A stretch of 64,000 nt of DNA from Chitinophagaceae bacterium (GTDB lineage Bacteria; Bacteroidota; Bacteroidia; Chitinophagales; Chitinophagaceae): positions 124,001-188,000 of the forward strand of contig JAMLGU010000006.1 of the NCBI GenBank assembly GCA_023957575.1, given 5' to 3'. Below the pieces are notes generated by a model. That model had not been told where the DNA came from. It was given only the letters and a program-made list of their open reading frames with translations, and searched no databases. This document shows, piece by piece, positions 1-8,259 of this stretch. Numbering within the stretch: position 1 is the first letter of the stretch; each line of letters starts with the position of its first letter. Both the position numbers and the translations under genes were made by a program.

Positions 1-705
1 TATTATCCGCTAAAAAAAGATTATAGCAGAAAAATCACATTAAACGATGGAAATTTTGAAGGTATTTTGAAGCTGTTGAAAAATATAAATGACAGAGATT
101 CGCTGTACGATTTTATAGATAAAAAATTGTTTGACAAACTTGAAAAATCGTATCAAAATGGGATTGAATGTCTTTTGAAAATACAGATTAAAGATAAAGG
201 GGCTTTAACCGCCTGGTGCCAGCAATATGATGAAATTTCTTTGGAACCATCCTGGGCTCGCAAATTTGAACCGCCAAGTATTTGCAATGGAGAGAGCGCC
301 GGTATCGTATTATTTTTGATGAGTTTGAAAAATCCGAATGAAAAAATAATAAAAGCAATACAATCCGCCGTGGGATGGTTTGAAGATTCGAAGATTTTTA
401 ATACACGAGTTGAAACGGTTAAGGCGGAAATGATGAATACGTCTTATCGTAAATCTACTACTGATAGAATTGTGGTGGTTGATTCCACGGCGCCCCCCAT
501 CTGGACACGTTATTATGAATTGGGAACACATCGGCCATTATTTTGCAACCGGGATGGGAAAGTGGTTTATACACTTGCCGAAGTGGAAAGGGAGAGGCGC
601 GATGGATACGGCTGGTACACCTATGCACCCCAAAAGGTGTTGGATAAATACTTCAAATGGCAGAAAAAATACGCTCCGGATGAGAATGTATTAATGGCCC
701 ATTAG
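1..705 (+). CDS. Pectate lyase, polysaccharide lyase family 10, C-terminal part
   Basis: The frame is open from base 1 to the TAG at 703-705, so the start lies before the window and about 234 residues are visible. PL10 enzymes cleave polygalacturonate by beta-elimination, usually with Ca2+. Visible family features are the stretch ICNGESAGIVLFLM, the SWARKFEPP segment just before it, and the C-terminal part with PPIWTRYYELGTHRPLFCNRDG and YGWYTYAPQ, which is typical of PelA/Pel-15E-type lyases. It is the first gene of the pectin locus seen here and is followed 55 bp later by the operator region of the first susC gene. The family call is from remembered family sequence and is firm; substrate preference within pectin is inference. 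Confidence 0.88.
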   Translation, partial: YYPLKKDYSRKITLNDGNFEGILKLLKNINDRDSLYDFIDKKLFDKLEKSYQNGIECLLKIQIKDKGALTAWCQQYDEISLEPSWARKFEPPSICNGESAGIVLFLMSLKNPNEKIIKAIQSAVGWFEDSKIFNTRVETVKAEMMNTSYRKSTTDRIVVVDSTAPPIWTRYYELGTHRPLFCNRDGKVVYTLAEVERERRDGYGWYTYAPQKVLDKYFKWQKKYAPDENVLMAH

Positions 706-759
706 TAACGTTTTTTTGAGTTTTTAGTCTTTTGCACTTCAAAAAACTGAAAAATATCA

Positions 760-846
760 CGATAACGTTTGCGTAAATAAATTCATTGAATTAGTTTTTT
801 TCTTAAAGAATAGTTAATAATCTTGCATTGCGAAAACGGTTGCACG
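760..846 (+). promoter_or_regulatory. Paired LacI-type operators and promoter of the first susC gene
   Basis: Two palindromes with a central CG are visible: CGATAACGTTTGCG at 760-773 (10 of 14 positions symmetric) and a weaker one, TGCGAAAACGGTTGCACG, at 829-846. Between them TAATCTTG at 818-825 resembles the Bacteroidota -7 box TAnnTTTG, so the second palindrome would overlap the transcription start. The same layout recurs at 8127-8213 with identical 71-bp centre spacing. An operator centred on CG and flanked by A/T is the LacI/GalR pattern. Binding by a LacI-type protein is inference. Confidence 0.6.
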
Positions 847-889
847 GGCTAAAATGTGCTCCTTAATTTTTAACTTAAAAATTTGTCGT

Positions 890-3800
890 ATGAATAAATA
901 TTTATTTCTGTTCATTTTTCTTTTTATAGGATTAACATCCCTTTTGGCTCAAACCCGGCAGGTAAAAGGTACCGTAATGGATGACACAGGAAATCCGCTT
1001 GTGGGAGTAACCGTTACTTTGGAAGGCACTGCCATTGCTACCCAAACAAATGAGGCAGGGGAGTTCACGCTTAATATATCGGGAACCGGAAAACTTTTAT
1101 TTACGGCGGTTGGATATGATTCTCAAAGTGTGGTAATAACAGGCAACCAAATGAATGTTGCTTTAATTAAAAAAATAGTTTCCGGCGATGAGGTAGTAGT
1201 GATAGGGTATGGCACTTCAAAGAGAAAAGACCTTACGGGAGCTATTTCCTCCATTTCTTCTAATGAATTGATGAAAGCGCCGGTGGCAAATGCAGCCGAA
1301 GCCCTTACCGGTCGACTGGCAGGTGTGCAGATAGCTGCTACGGAGGGTTCTCCGGATGCAGCGCTTAAAATCAGAGTGCGTGGCGGCGGGTCTATTACCG
1401 GTGATAATACACCGCTCTTTATAGTTGATGGGTTTCCGGTTGCTAATATTTCGGATATTGCCCCTGGCGATATAGAGTCTATTGATGTGTTGAAAGATGC
1501 ATCTTCTACCGCAATTTACGGATCACGCGGTGCAAATGGAGTGGTAATCGTAACCACAAAAAACGGGAAAGCTGGAAAATTCTCGGTAAATTACAATGTA
1601 TTTGGCGGGTATAGAAAATTGGCAAAGAAACTGGATGTGCTTTCTCCGTCTGACTATGTAAAATGGCAATACGAAAATGCACTGCTTGATAATAAGTTGA
1701 ATGAAAGGTATGTAAAGTATTTTGGCAATTGGCAGGATATAGACCTTTACAACGAAGTTACTCCAAATGACTGGCAGGAGTTGGTTTTTGGGCGAATCGG
1801 CAATCTTGTCAACCATAATCTGAGCCTTAATGGCGGTACCGATAAAATGCGTTATGCAGCAAGTTATACAGGCATACGTGATAAAGCCATTATGATTCTA
1901 TCTGGGTATAAAAGAGATAATCTAAGTCTCAAACTCAATAATAAACCAAACTCCAAAGTGACGCTTGATTTTTCTGCGAGGTATTCAAATACTACTATCG
2001 AAGGCGGTGGTATGAATGAGCAAAATGAAAAATCATCTGCAGATTCAAGATTAAAGTATGCAATGATTTATCCTCCTTTTCCTGTGGAGGGATTGACCGA
2101 TGCTGCCGAAACAGATGATGCTTTCAATATGTATGACCCGATAAAGTCTATTTCGGAAAATGACCGGTTGCAACGGAGAACCAATCTGAATTTAGGCGGT
2201 AGCTTTGGTTGGAAATTGACTCAAAGTCTTTTGTTTAAAACTGAAATTGGTATGGATGAAACCAAGTTAGATGATGACCGGTTTTATGGCGCTACTACTT
2301 ACTATGTTAAAAATTCTCCGGCTGCAGAAAATCAGGGATTACCGGCCATAGAAATGGCAAAGTATTTCAGAAGGTCTTTGAGAAATACAAATACGCTAAA
2401 TGTTGATTTTAAAAAGATACTTAGCGGCAAGCATCGGCTAAATGTACTTTTAGGTCAGGAATATATTAATACTCAGTCTGAACAACTCACAACGGTTGTA
2501 CATGGTTTTCCTAAAACTTTTTCTTTTTCGGATACCCGCAAACTATCTGCCCAAGGAAAGGCCAACAGCATCCAGAATTATTTATTTCCGGATGACAGGT
2601 TGCTTTCTTTTTTCGGACGAGCCAATTACAGTTTCGACAGTAAATATTTATTCGATATAACTTTCAGAGCTGATGGTTCTTCAAAATTTGCAGAAGGCAA
2701 CAAGTGGGGTTATTTTCCTTCGGCGTCTGCTGCATGGCGCATTTCGTCAGAAGATGCATTCAGCGGACTTAGAAACTGGTTTGATGATTTGAAGTTACGC
2801 CTGAGCTTTGGTACTGCGGGTAATAATAATATTCCTTCGGGCCAAATGGTGCAAACATTTGATGTGAGCAATACCACTTGGGTTAATGGTTATACCAGCT
2901 ATTGGGCTGCTTCCAAAACAATGGCCAATCCTGACCTGAAATGGGAAACCACTATTACCCGAAATATAGGACTTGATTTTACTACTGTGAATCGGGTATT
3001 GAATGGTACTATTGATCTTTACAGAAATAATACCAAAGACCTGTTAATTCAGTTTCCGGTACCCGGCACCGGTTATGATTTTCAATTCCGTAATATGGGT
3101 AAAACACAAAACCAGGGAATTGAATTGACGCTTAACTGGAACGCTATTGACCATAAAAATTTTGGGTTGAACTTTAGCGGGAATATCGGATTCAACAGAA
3201 ATAAAATCATTAGTTTAGGACTGATGGATAATTTTGGCGCCGAATCCGGATGGGCATCCACAATGATTGGGGTGGACTATATGGTAAAAACCGGCGGTCA
3301 GGTTGGTGAAATGTATGGATATAAGTTAGATGGCAAAGGACGATATGAAGTTTCGGATTTCGAGAAATATGATGAAGCCGGCAAGCGTTGGATACTGAAA
3401 CAAGGTGTACCCGCATCCACTTCCGTAGTTGGTACAGTACGCCCGGGTAGTTTAAAACTACAGGATATTAATGGAGACGGAAATATTACTATTGATGACA
3501 GAACCATCATTGGAAATGCAAATCCTAAACATACCGGAGGTTTTACAATGAATGGTCGCGTTTTTAATTTCGACATTAGTGCTATTTTCAACTGGAGCTA
3601 TGGTAACGATGTTTATAATGCCAATAAAATAGAATACACCACAACAGCGCAAACTTTTGGAAGAAATATGCTGGCAATAGCCGGCGAAGGAAAGAGGTGG
3701 ACTAATTTAAGAAATGATGGCACTTTGTCTAATGACCCTGCCGAACTGGAAGCAATGAATGTGGGTACTACAATGTGGTCGCCTTATATGAGTCGTTTTG

Positions 3801-4072
3801 TATTTAGCGATTGGGCTGTAGAAGATGGTAGTTTTTTGCGATTGGGTACGCTTACATTAGGATATAATCTACCTGTTTCAATAGTTAAAAAGGCGAAATT
3901 GCAAAATTTGCGTTTCTATGCTACCGGATACAATTTACTACTGATAACCAATTACTCAGGCTTTGATCCGGAAGTATCAACCCGTAGAAAAACACCGCTC
4001 ACGCCAAGTGTTGATTATTCTGCTTACCCGAGAAGTCGCATGGTGGTTATTGGCCTAAATCTCAATTTTTAA
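890..4072 (+). CDS. SusC/RagA-family TonB-dependent outer membrane transporter
   Basis: Outer-membrane barrel that imports oligosaccharides, here probably pectin fragments, using TonB energy and capped by its SusD partner. The protein has about 1060 residues, normal for SusC. From the ATG at 890 it shows a signal peptide (residues 1-21 ending LLAQ), a carboxypeptidase-regulatory-like domain (about 23-95), the linker motif DEVVVIGYG (100-108), a plug with the typical GVVIVTTKNGK segment, and the barrel ending in LNLNF with a terminal Phe. An upstream in-frame ATG at 854 would add 12 residues before the hydrophobic signal and is unlikely. susD follows after 9 bp. N-terminal sequence is very close to the second susC at 8260. 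Confidence 0.95.
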   Translation: MNKYLFLFIFLFIGLTSLLAQTRQVKGTVMDDTGNPLVGVTVTLEGTAIATQTNEAGEFTLNISGTGKLLFTAVGYDSQSVVITGNQMNVALIKKIVSGDEVVVIGYGTSKRKDLTGAISSISSNELMKAPVANAAEALTGRLAGVQIAATEGSPDAALKIRVRGGGSITGDNTPLFIVDGFPVANISDIAPGDIESIDVLKDASSTAIYGSRGANGVVIVTTKNGKAGKFSVNYNVFGGYRKLAKKLDVLSPSDYVKWQYENALLDNKLNERYVKYFGNWQDIDLYNEVTPNDWQELVFGRIGNLVNHNLSLNGGTDKMRYAASYTGIRDKAIMILSGYKRDNLSLKLNNKPNSKVTLDFSARYSNTTIEGGGMNEQNEKSSADSRLKYAMIYPPFPVEGLTDAAETDDAFNMYDPIKSISENDRLQRRTNLNLGGSFGWKLTQSLLFKTEIGMDETKLDDDRFYGATTYYVKNSPAAENQGLPAIEMAKYFRRSLRNTNTLNVDFKKILSGKHRLNVLLGQEYINTQSEQLTTVVHGFPKTFSFSDTRKLSAQGKANSIQNYLFPDDRLLSFFGRANYSFDSKYLFDITFRADGSSKFAEGNKWGYFPSASAAWRISSEDAFSGLRNWFDDLKLRLSFGTAGNNNIPSGQMVQTFDVSNTTWVNGYTSYWAASKTMANPDLKWETTITRNIGLDFTTVNRVLNGTIDLYRNNTKDLLIQFPVPGTGYDFQFRNMGKTQNQGIELTLNWNAIDHKNFGLNFSGNIGFNRNKIISLGLMDNFGAESGWASTMIGVDYMVKTGGQVGEMYGYKLDGKGRYEVSDFEKYDEAGKRWILKQGVPASTSVVGTVRPGSLKLQDINGDGNITIDDRTIIGNANPKHTGGFTMNGRVFNFDISAIFNWSYGNDVYNANKIEYTTTAQTFGRNMLAIAGEGKRWTNLRNDGTLSNDPAELEAMNVGTTMWSPYMSRFVFSDWAVEDGSFLRLGTLTLGYNLPVSIVKKAKLQNLRFYATGYNLLLITNYSGFDPEVSTRRKTPLTPSVDYSAYPRSRMVVIGLNLNF

Positions 4073-4081
4073 TTAATCAAA

Positions 4082-5866
4082 ATGAATTATATGAAAACGA
4101 TATTTTTTAATATTTCAATATTTCTGATAATTTCTGTTTTGGCAATTTCATGTAAGAAAATTTTGGATACGCCTGCGAAATCTGCAATGGATGAGTCTGT
4201 TATATTTTCCACTCCGGGCCTGGCTAAGGATGCAATTCCGGGTGTAATACAGTCTTTTGCCGAAACCAACTCCTATCGTGGTCGCTATCTGGTTTTTTAT
4301 GGAATTAACACAGATTGCGAAGTAAATAACTCATTGAAGTCAATCACTGACGAAAAATCACTGTTATCTAATTATAATACTAATGTAAATAACAGTCAGA
4401 TGAATACCAGCAATAACGCCTGGGCCAAATTTTATGAAGGAATAGAGCGTGCAAACCTTGCAATTCGTGGTATTCGTACTTATGGAAACCCAAACAATGC
4501 AGAATTAAACCAGATTCTGGGCGAGATGCTGACGCTTAGAGCTGTTATCTACAATGATTTGTTAAAAGCCTGGGGAGATGTACCAGCCAGATTTGAGCCG
4601 GTTAATTCGGAGACAATTTATTTGCCGCGTAGCGACAGAGATGTCATTTATAAGCAACTGCTGGCTGATCTGGAAGAAGCTGCTACATTAGTGGCATGGC
4701 CTAACGAAACCAACGCAACCCAGTCAACCGAAAGAATTAATAAGGCATTTGTAAAAGGGTTACGTGCACGACTTGCATTGGCAGCTGGTGGATACGGGCA
4801 AAGAGTTAATTTTGAAATCAGGAGAAGTAATGATCCTGACCTTGCACCCGAAAAAATGTATGCAATTGTAAAACAGGAATGTTTGGATGTAATTAATAGT
4901 GGTACCTGTAAGTTGGAAACATTTGAAGGCGTTTTTAAATCATTGCACGGCGAAAATACAAAGGCAGGTCTCGAGTCGCTTTGGGAAATTCCATTCAGTG
5001 AAGGACGTGGCCGTGTGATTTTTGATTTAGGAGTGAAGCATACCAATGTTGATAAATATACCGGACAAAATAGAGGTGGAACCAATGGTCCCAATCCTAT
5101 TATGTGGTATGAATATGATAAAGACGATGTAAGACGGGATGTAACGTGCGTTCCTTATGAGTGGACTAACGGAGTTCAGGTGCCAACTGCTTTGGGAAGG
5201 TGGTATTTTGGAAAATACCGTTATGAATGGTTGCCCAGACGTGTAACTTCCACTAACGATGACGGGCTTAACTGGTTGTATATGCGATATTCGGATGTGA
5301 TATTGATGGCTGCTGAGGCAATTAATGAATTGGAAGGCCCTGCTGCTGCTGCACCTTATCTTAAAATGATTAGAGATAGAGCTTTCCCAAATAACCCTGC
5401 AAAGGTTGCCACATTCATGAGCCAGGTAACGGCAAGTAAACAAGCTTTTTTTAATGCTATTGTCGATGAAAGAGCGCTTGAATTTACCGGTGAAATGCTT
5501 AGAAAAAGTGATTTGATTCGTTGGAATTTATTAAATACAAAATTGGCTGAAGCAAAGACCAAATTGCAACAATTGGAGAGCCGACAGGGTAAGTATGCTA
5601 ATTTACCTCAAAAAATATATTATACTACCGCTGCTGATAATGAGTCGGTTATAATTTACGGGCTCAACTTTGGTGATACTGATTTAGGCGGTGCAGCATT
5701 GGGGTATCCTAACTCAAAATCATGGACGATGGTTTCCTCCGGAGATAATGTTACATATTGGGATGCGCTATATGTGAAGGAGCCGAACAAACAACAATTT
5801 TGGCCAATTTGGCAGGTGTTTTTGGATGCCAGCAACGGCAAACTTAACAATGATGGTTATTTTTAA
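4082..5866 (+). CDS. SusD/RagB-family surface glycan-binding lipoprotein
   Basis: Partner lid of the SusC at 890. The signal peptide ends in a lipobox (ISVLAISC) and the mature end CKKILDTP has the charged residues of a Bacteroidota surface-export signal. SusD features include the TPR-like helical core with TLRAVIYNDLLKAWGDVP and a C-terminal block with WLYMRYSDVILMAAEAINEL and IVDERALEFTGEMLRKSDLIRWN. About 594 residues, usual for SusD. A second ATG at 4091 gives MKTIFFN and is an equally good start. It is co-transcribed with susC (9-bp gap). Ligand is inferred from the neighbouring lyases and esterases. Confidence 0.95.
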   Translation: MNYMKTIFFNISIFLIISVLAISCKKILDTPAKSAMDESVIFSTPGLAKDAIPGVIQSFAETNSYRGRYLVFYGINTDCEVNNSLKSITDEKSLLSNYNTNVNNSQMNTSNNAWAKFYEGIERANLAIRGIRTYGNPNNAELNQILGEMLTLRAVIYNDLLKAWGDVPARFEPVNSETIYLPRSDRDVIYKQLLADLEEAATLVAWPNETNATQSTERINKAFVKGLRARLALAAGGYGQRVNFEIRRSNDPDLAPEKMYAIVKQECLDVINSGTCKLETFEGVFKSLHGENTKAGLESLWEIPFSEGRGRVIFDLGVKHTNVDKYTGQNRGGTNGPNPIMWYEYDKDDVRRDVTCVPYEWTNGVQVPTALGRWYFGKYRYEWLPRRVTSTNDDGLNWLYMRYSDVILMAAEAINELEGPAAAAPYLKMIRDRAFPNNPAKVATFMSQVTASKQAFFNAIVDERALEFTGEMLRKSDLIRWNLLNTKLAEAKTKLQQLESRQGKYANLPQKIYYTTAADNESVIIYGLNFGDTDLGGAALGYPNSKSWTMVSSGDNVTYWDALYVKEPNKQQFWPIWQVFLDASNGKLNNDGYF

Positions 5867-5989
5867 TGAACATCACATCTAAATACCGATGTATGGCTAT
5901 GCGGTTCTATTAATTTGTAAAATATTTTCGAACTTTTCTTTTAACAAAAGAATCGGCATTTTATCAAAGAAAACATTAAATTATAAGAA

Positions 5990-7546
5990 ATGAAAAATAT
6001 AATCAAACCGATTTTGTTATTGTTTTTTTCTTCAATATTATTATTAGGTTGCAACAAAGACCTTGACGAAAAAATAACCTCTGTCGATTTCAGCAGACTA
6101 TTTTCCCCAACGAATTTAACAGCAGTTGTGGTAAATAAAACTTCGGTAAGGCTTACATGGGTAAAAGTAAATAAGGCAGACAGTTATGTTATTGAAATTT
6201 TTGATAATGGCGATTTGAATTTCTCGGGTACGCCGGTAAAAACAATTGAAAAAGTAAACCCTGATGAAATTCCTTATACCATTACAGGATTGGCTGGCGA
6301 AACCAATTTTTCAGTCAGGTTAAAAGCCAAAGGAACTTCTGTTGAAGACTCCAAATGGTCTGGTGCAACCTTTAAAACAGATGCAGAACAAATATTTCGT
6401 CCTGTTGATTTGAATGAGATTACGGCTAATCAGGTAATTCTCAGGTGGCCTGCCGGCGAAACGGCAACACAGATTGTTTTACAACCTGGTAATATTATAC
6501 ATACTGTAACTGCTACAGAAATTGCTGCCGGGGCTGCTACCATAAAAGGCCTCACTCCCGAAACAAATTATACTGCAAAATTGATGAAGAATACAAGTAC
6601 ACGTGGAACAATTACTTTCACAACACTTATTGATCTGGGTGGGGCCATTCGTGTGGATCCGACTGATGATCTTGCCACAATTTTAAGTACTGCAAACGCC
6701 GGAGATATATTTGCTCTAATGCCCGGTACATACAACACGCAGGATATAGTTATTTCTAAATCAATTTCCATCAAAGGCGCCAGACCAGCAGACAAACCTG
6801 TGCTAACGGGTACTATTTTCCGGCTCGTGAATGGTGCAGGAATAGAATTTAAGGATCTCATTTTGGATGGAACAGGGTCCAAAGACGGTAACCAGGCAAT
6901 CATTTATGATGCAGACCTGACTACTCCGTATGCGCCATTTAAAATGGAAGATTGTACTATTCGTAACTATGTAAAAGGTCTTTACTATGTAAATAAGAAG
7001 GCATTAATTCAGTCAGTTTTGTTTAAAGGAAATATTATTTTCAATATCGAATGTAATGGAGGCGACTTTATTGATTTTAGAACAGGGTTAGCAACAACGT
7101 TCGATTTTATTAATAATACGGTTTATAATAGCGCTCTGGCCCGCGACTTTTTTAGAATGGATGCCGGAGGATCTACTAACTTCCCAGGAATAAAGAGCGT
7201 TATTACTATTAATAATAACACATTTAATAATATTTGTAATGGTAGCTCCAGACGGGTTCTGTACATCAGATTGTCTTCTCACGAAATCACGTTTAATAAA
7301 AATATTCTGAGTAATACAGATGGCTATTATACCAACCAGGCAGCTACCACAATAAAGGAAATGAGCAAAAACAATTATTTTAATGCTCCCAATTTTACCG
7401 GTAGCACCGTATCAGGATCCAAAAATGATACCGGAGATTTTACTAAGTTAGATCCCGGTTATGCAAATCCCGGTGCAGGTATCTTTACAGTAAGTAATAT
7501 TGATCTTAAATCAGCAGGAGTTGGAGACCCACGGTGGCTACAGTAA
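5990..7546 (+). CDS. Surface lipoprotein with fibronectin III-like domains and a pectate-lyase-like beta-helix (DUF4957/DUF5123 type)
   Basis: Third gene of the first Sus triplet, 123 bp after susD. Signal peptide and lipobox (LLLGC, Cys at about residue 21) are followed by two Fn3-like modules (about 38-130 and 137-212) and then a right-handed beta-helix-like half (about 215-518) with repeated short strands such as IEFKDLILDGTG and VITINNNTFNNI, ending VGDPRWLQ. Proteins with this layout are common third members of pectin loci and are thought to bind, or possibly cleave, pectin at the surface. No catalytic residues can be assigned by eye. A paralogue with the same layout and the same GDPRW ending lies at 13348. 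Confidence 0.8.
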   Translation: MKNIIKPILLLFFSSILLLGCNKDLDEKITSVDFSRLFSPTNLTAVVVNKTSVRLTWVKVNKADSYVIEIFDNGDLNFSGTPVKTIEKVNPDEIPYTITGLAGETNFSVRLKAKGTSVEDSKWSGATFKTDAEQIFRPVDLNEITANQVILRWPAGETATQIVLQPGNIIHTVTATEIAAGAATIKGLTPETNYTAKLMKNTSTRGTITFTTLIDLGGAIRVDPTDDLATILSTANAGDIFALMPGTYNTQDIVISKSISIKGARPADKPVLTGTIFRLVNGAGIEFKDLILDGTGSKDGNQAIIYDADLTTPYAPFKMEDCTIRNYVKGLYYVNKKALIQSVLFKGNIIFNIECNGGDFIDFRTGLATTFDFINNTVYNSALARDFFRMDAGGSTNFPGIKSVITINNNTFNNICNGSSRRVLYIRLSSHEITFNKNILSNTDGYYTNQAATTIKEMSKNNYFNAPNFTGSTVSGSKNDTGDFTKLDPGYANPGAGIFTVSNIDLKSAGVGDPRWLQ

Positions 7547-7557
7547 AAACTAATGAA

Positions 7558-7600
7558 TTATTAATAAAGGTACAGGGGTTGGCTGTACCTTTATTAATAA
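7558..7600 (+). terminator. Strong intrinsic terminator after the first Sus triplet
   Basis: Perfect 17-bp inverted repeat (7558-7574 with 7584-7600) around a 9-base G-rich loop, 11 bp after the stop at 7546. The arm TTATTAATAAAGGTACA gives A-rich and T-rich flanks on both strands. It should end the first transcript, so the second triplet needs its own promoter. Confidence 0.85.
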
Positions 7601-8126
7601 TTTGGTAATTATTGATTCTTTTGAAATTCCTGTAGTGAATTTTCAACTTGGTTTTTTAGTTATTGCCATTTATTTATGCAGTAAAATCTTTAGAAGAATA
7701 CGATAATACGAAATGGTAATGATAGTGTATGGCAGATTCAGTTCATGAGGCAGCCTTTGTTACTGCAAATAATTTTCTATACAATGATTACCGGGTAAGG
7801 TTTATCTAAAATTTATTAGTACTGTCTTCAGAAACAATTCCCAAGTCTAATGGATTGATATCCAATGGATATGGATTTTCTCAAAAATATTACAGATAGA
7901 TATTGATATAAGTAATTCAATTTAAAATAAAAGAGCAGCGAACTATACGATTATAGCTTCGTTGCTCTTTTTTATTCATTTTATATTGTTAATAAACTTT
8001 ACTTTTTCCCTTAAAACATATTCGTTTATGAAATGAAATATTTTCAATTTGAAGCTAAATGAATAGAATAAAAGGCAGTTAATCTCCAAGTATAATTGTT
8101 TAGAGACAGTCCGGACTTCCATTTTT
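7601..8126. other. Intergenic stretch without a supportable gene
   Basis: About 530 bp with no convincing open frame on either strand and no recognisable protein relic. The only structure seen is the hairpin with T-run at 7929-7973. The stretch may be untranslated sequence, a small-RNA locus or a decayed duplication scar between the two Sus triplets. Confidence 0.5.
7929..7973 (+). terminator. Second terminator-like hairpin with T-run
   Basis: AAAGAGCAGCGAA pairs with TTCGTTGCTCTTT, and an inner CTATA pairs with TATAG, with one G-T pair and a bulge. TTTTTTATT follows on the + strand. It lies about 330 bp after the strong terminator with no gene between, so what it terminates is unknown. Confidence 0.6.
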
Positions 8127-8213
8127 CGCTAACGATTGCGTAAATAAATGTTTTATAAAGTGGTTAATCTTAAAAATAAGTTAATAACATTGTGGTATGA
8201 AATCGGTTGCATA
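8127..8213 (+). promoter_or_regulatory. Paired LacI-type operators and promoter of the second susC gene
   Basis: CGCTAACGATTGCG (8127-8140) and TATGAAATCGGTTGCATA (8196-8213) are CG-centred palindromes. TAACATTG at 8185-8192 is the matching -7 box. Centre-to-centre distance of the palindromes is 71 bp and the distance from the -7 box to the second centre is 19.5 bp, both identical to the site at 760-846. A shared repressor with DNA looping is inferred. Confidence 0.62.
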
Positions 8214-8259
8214 AATTCAAAAACACCTGTATTTTATTTAATTTGAAAAAATTAGTCTT

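Noticed and set aside
854..889. Upstream start codon extending the first susC protein
   Set aside because: It adds 12 residues before a complete signal peptide and does not match the second SusC, which starts at the equivalent of 890.
3210..5850. Antisense open frames under the SusC and SusD genes
   Set aside because: They are shadows of the coding frames without family resemblance, start context or signal peptides.
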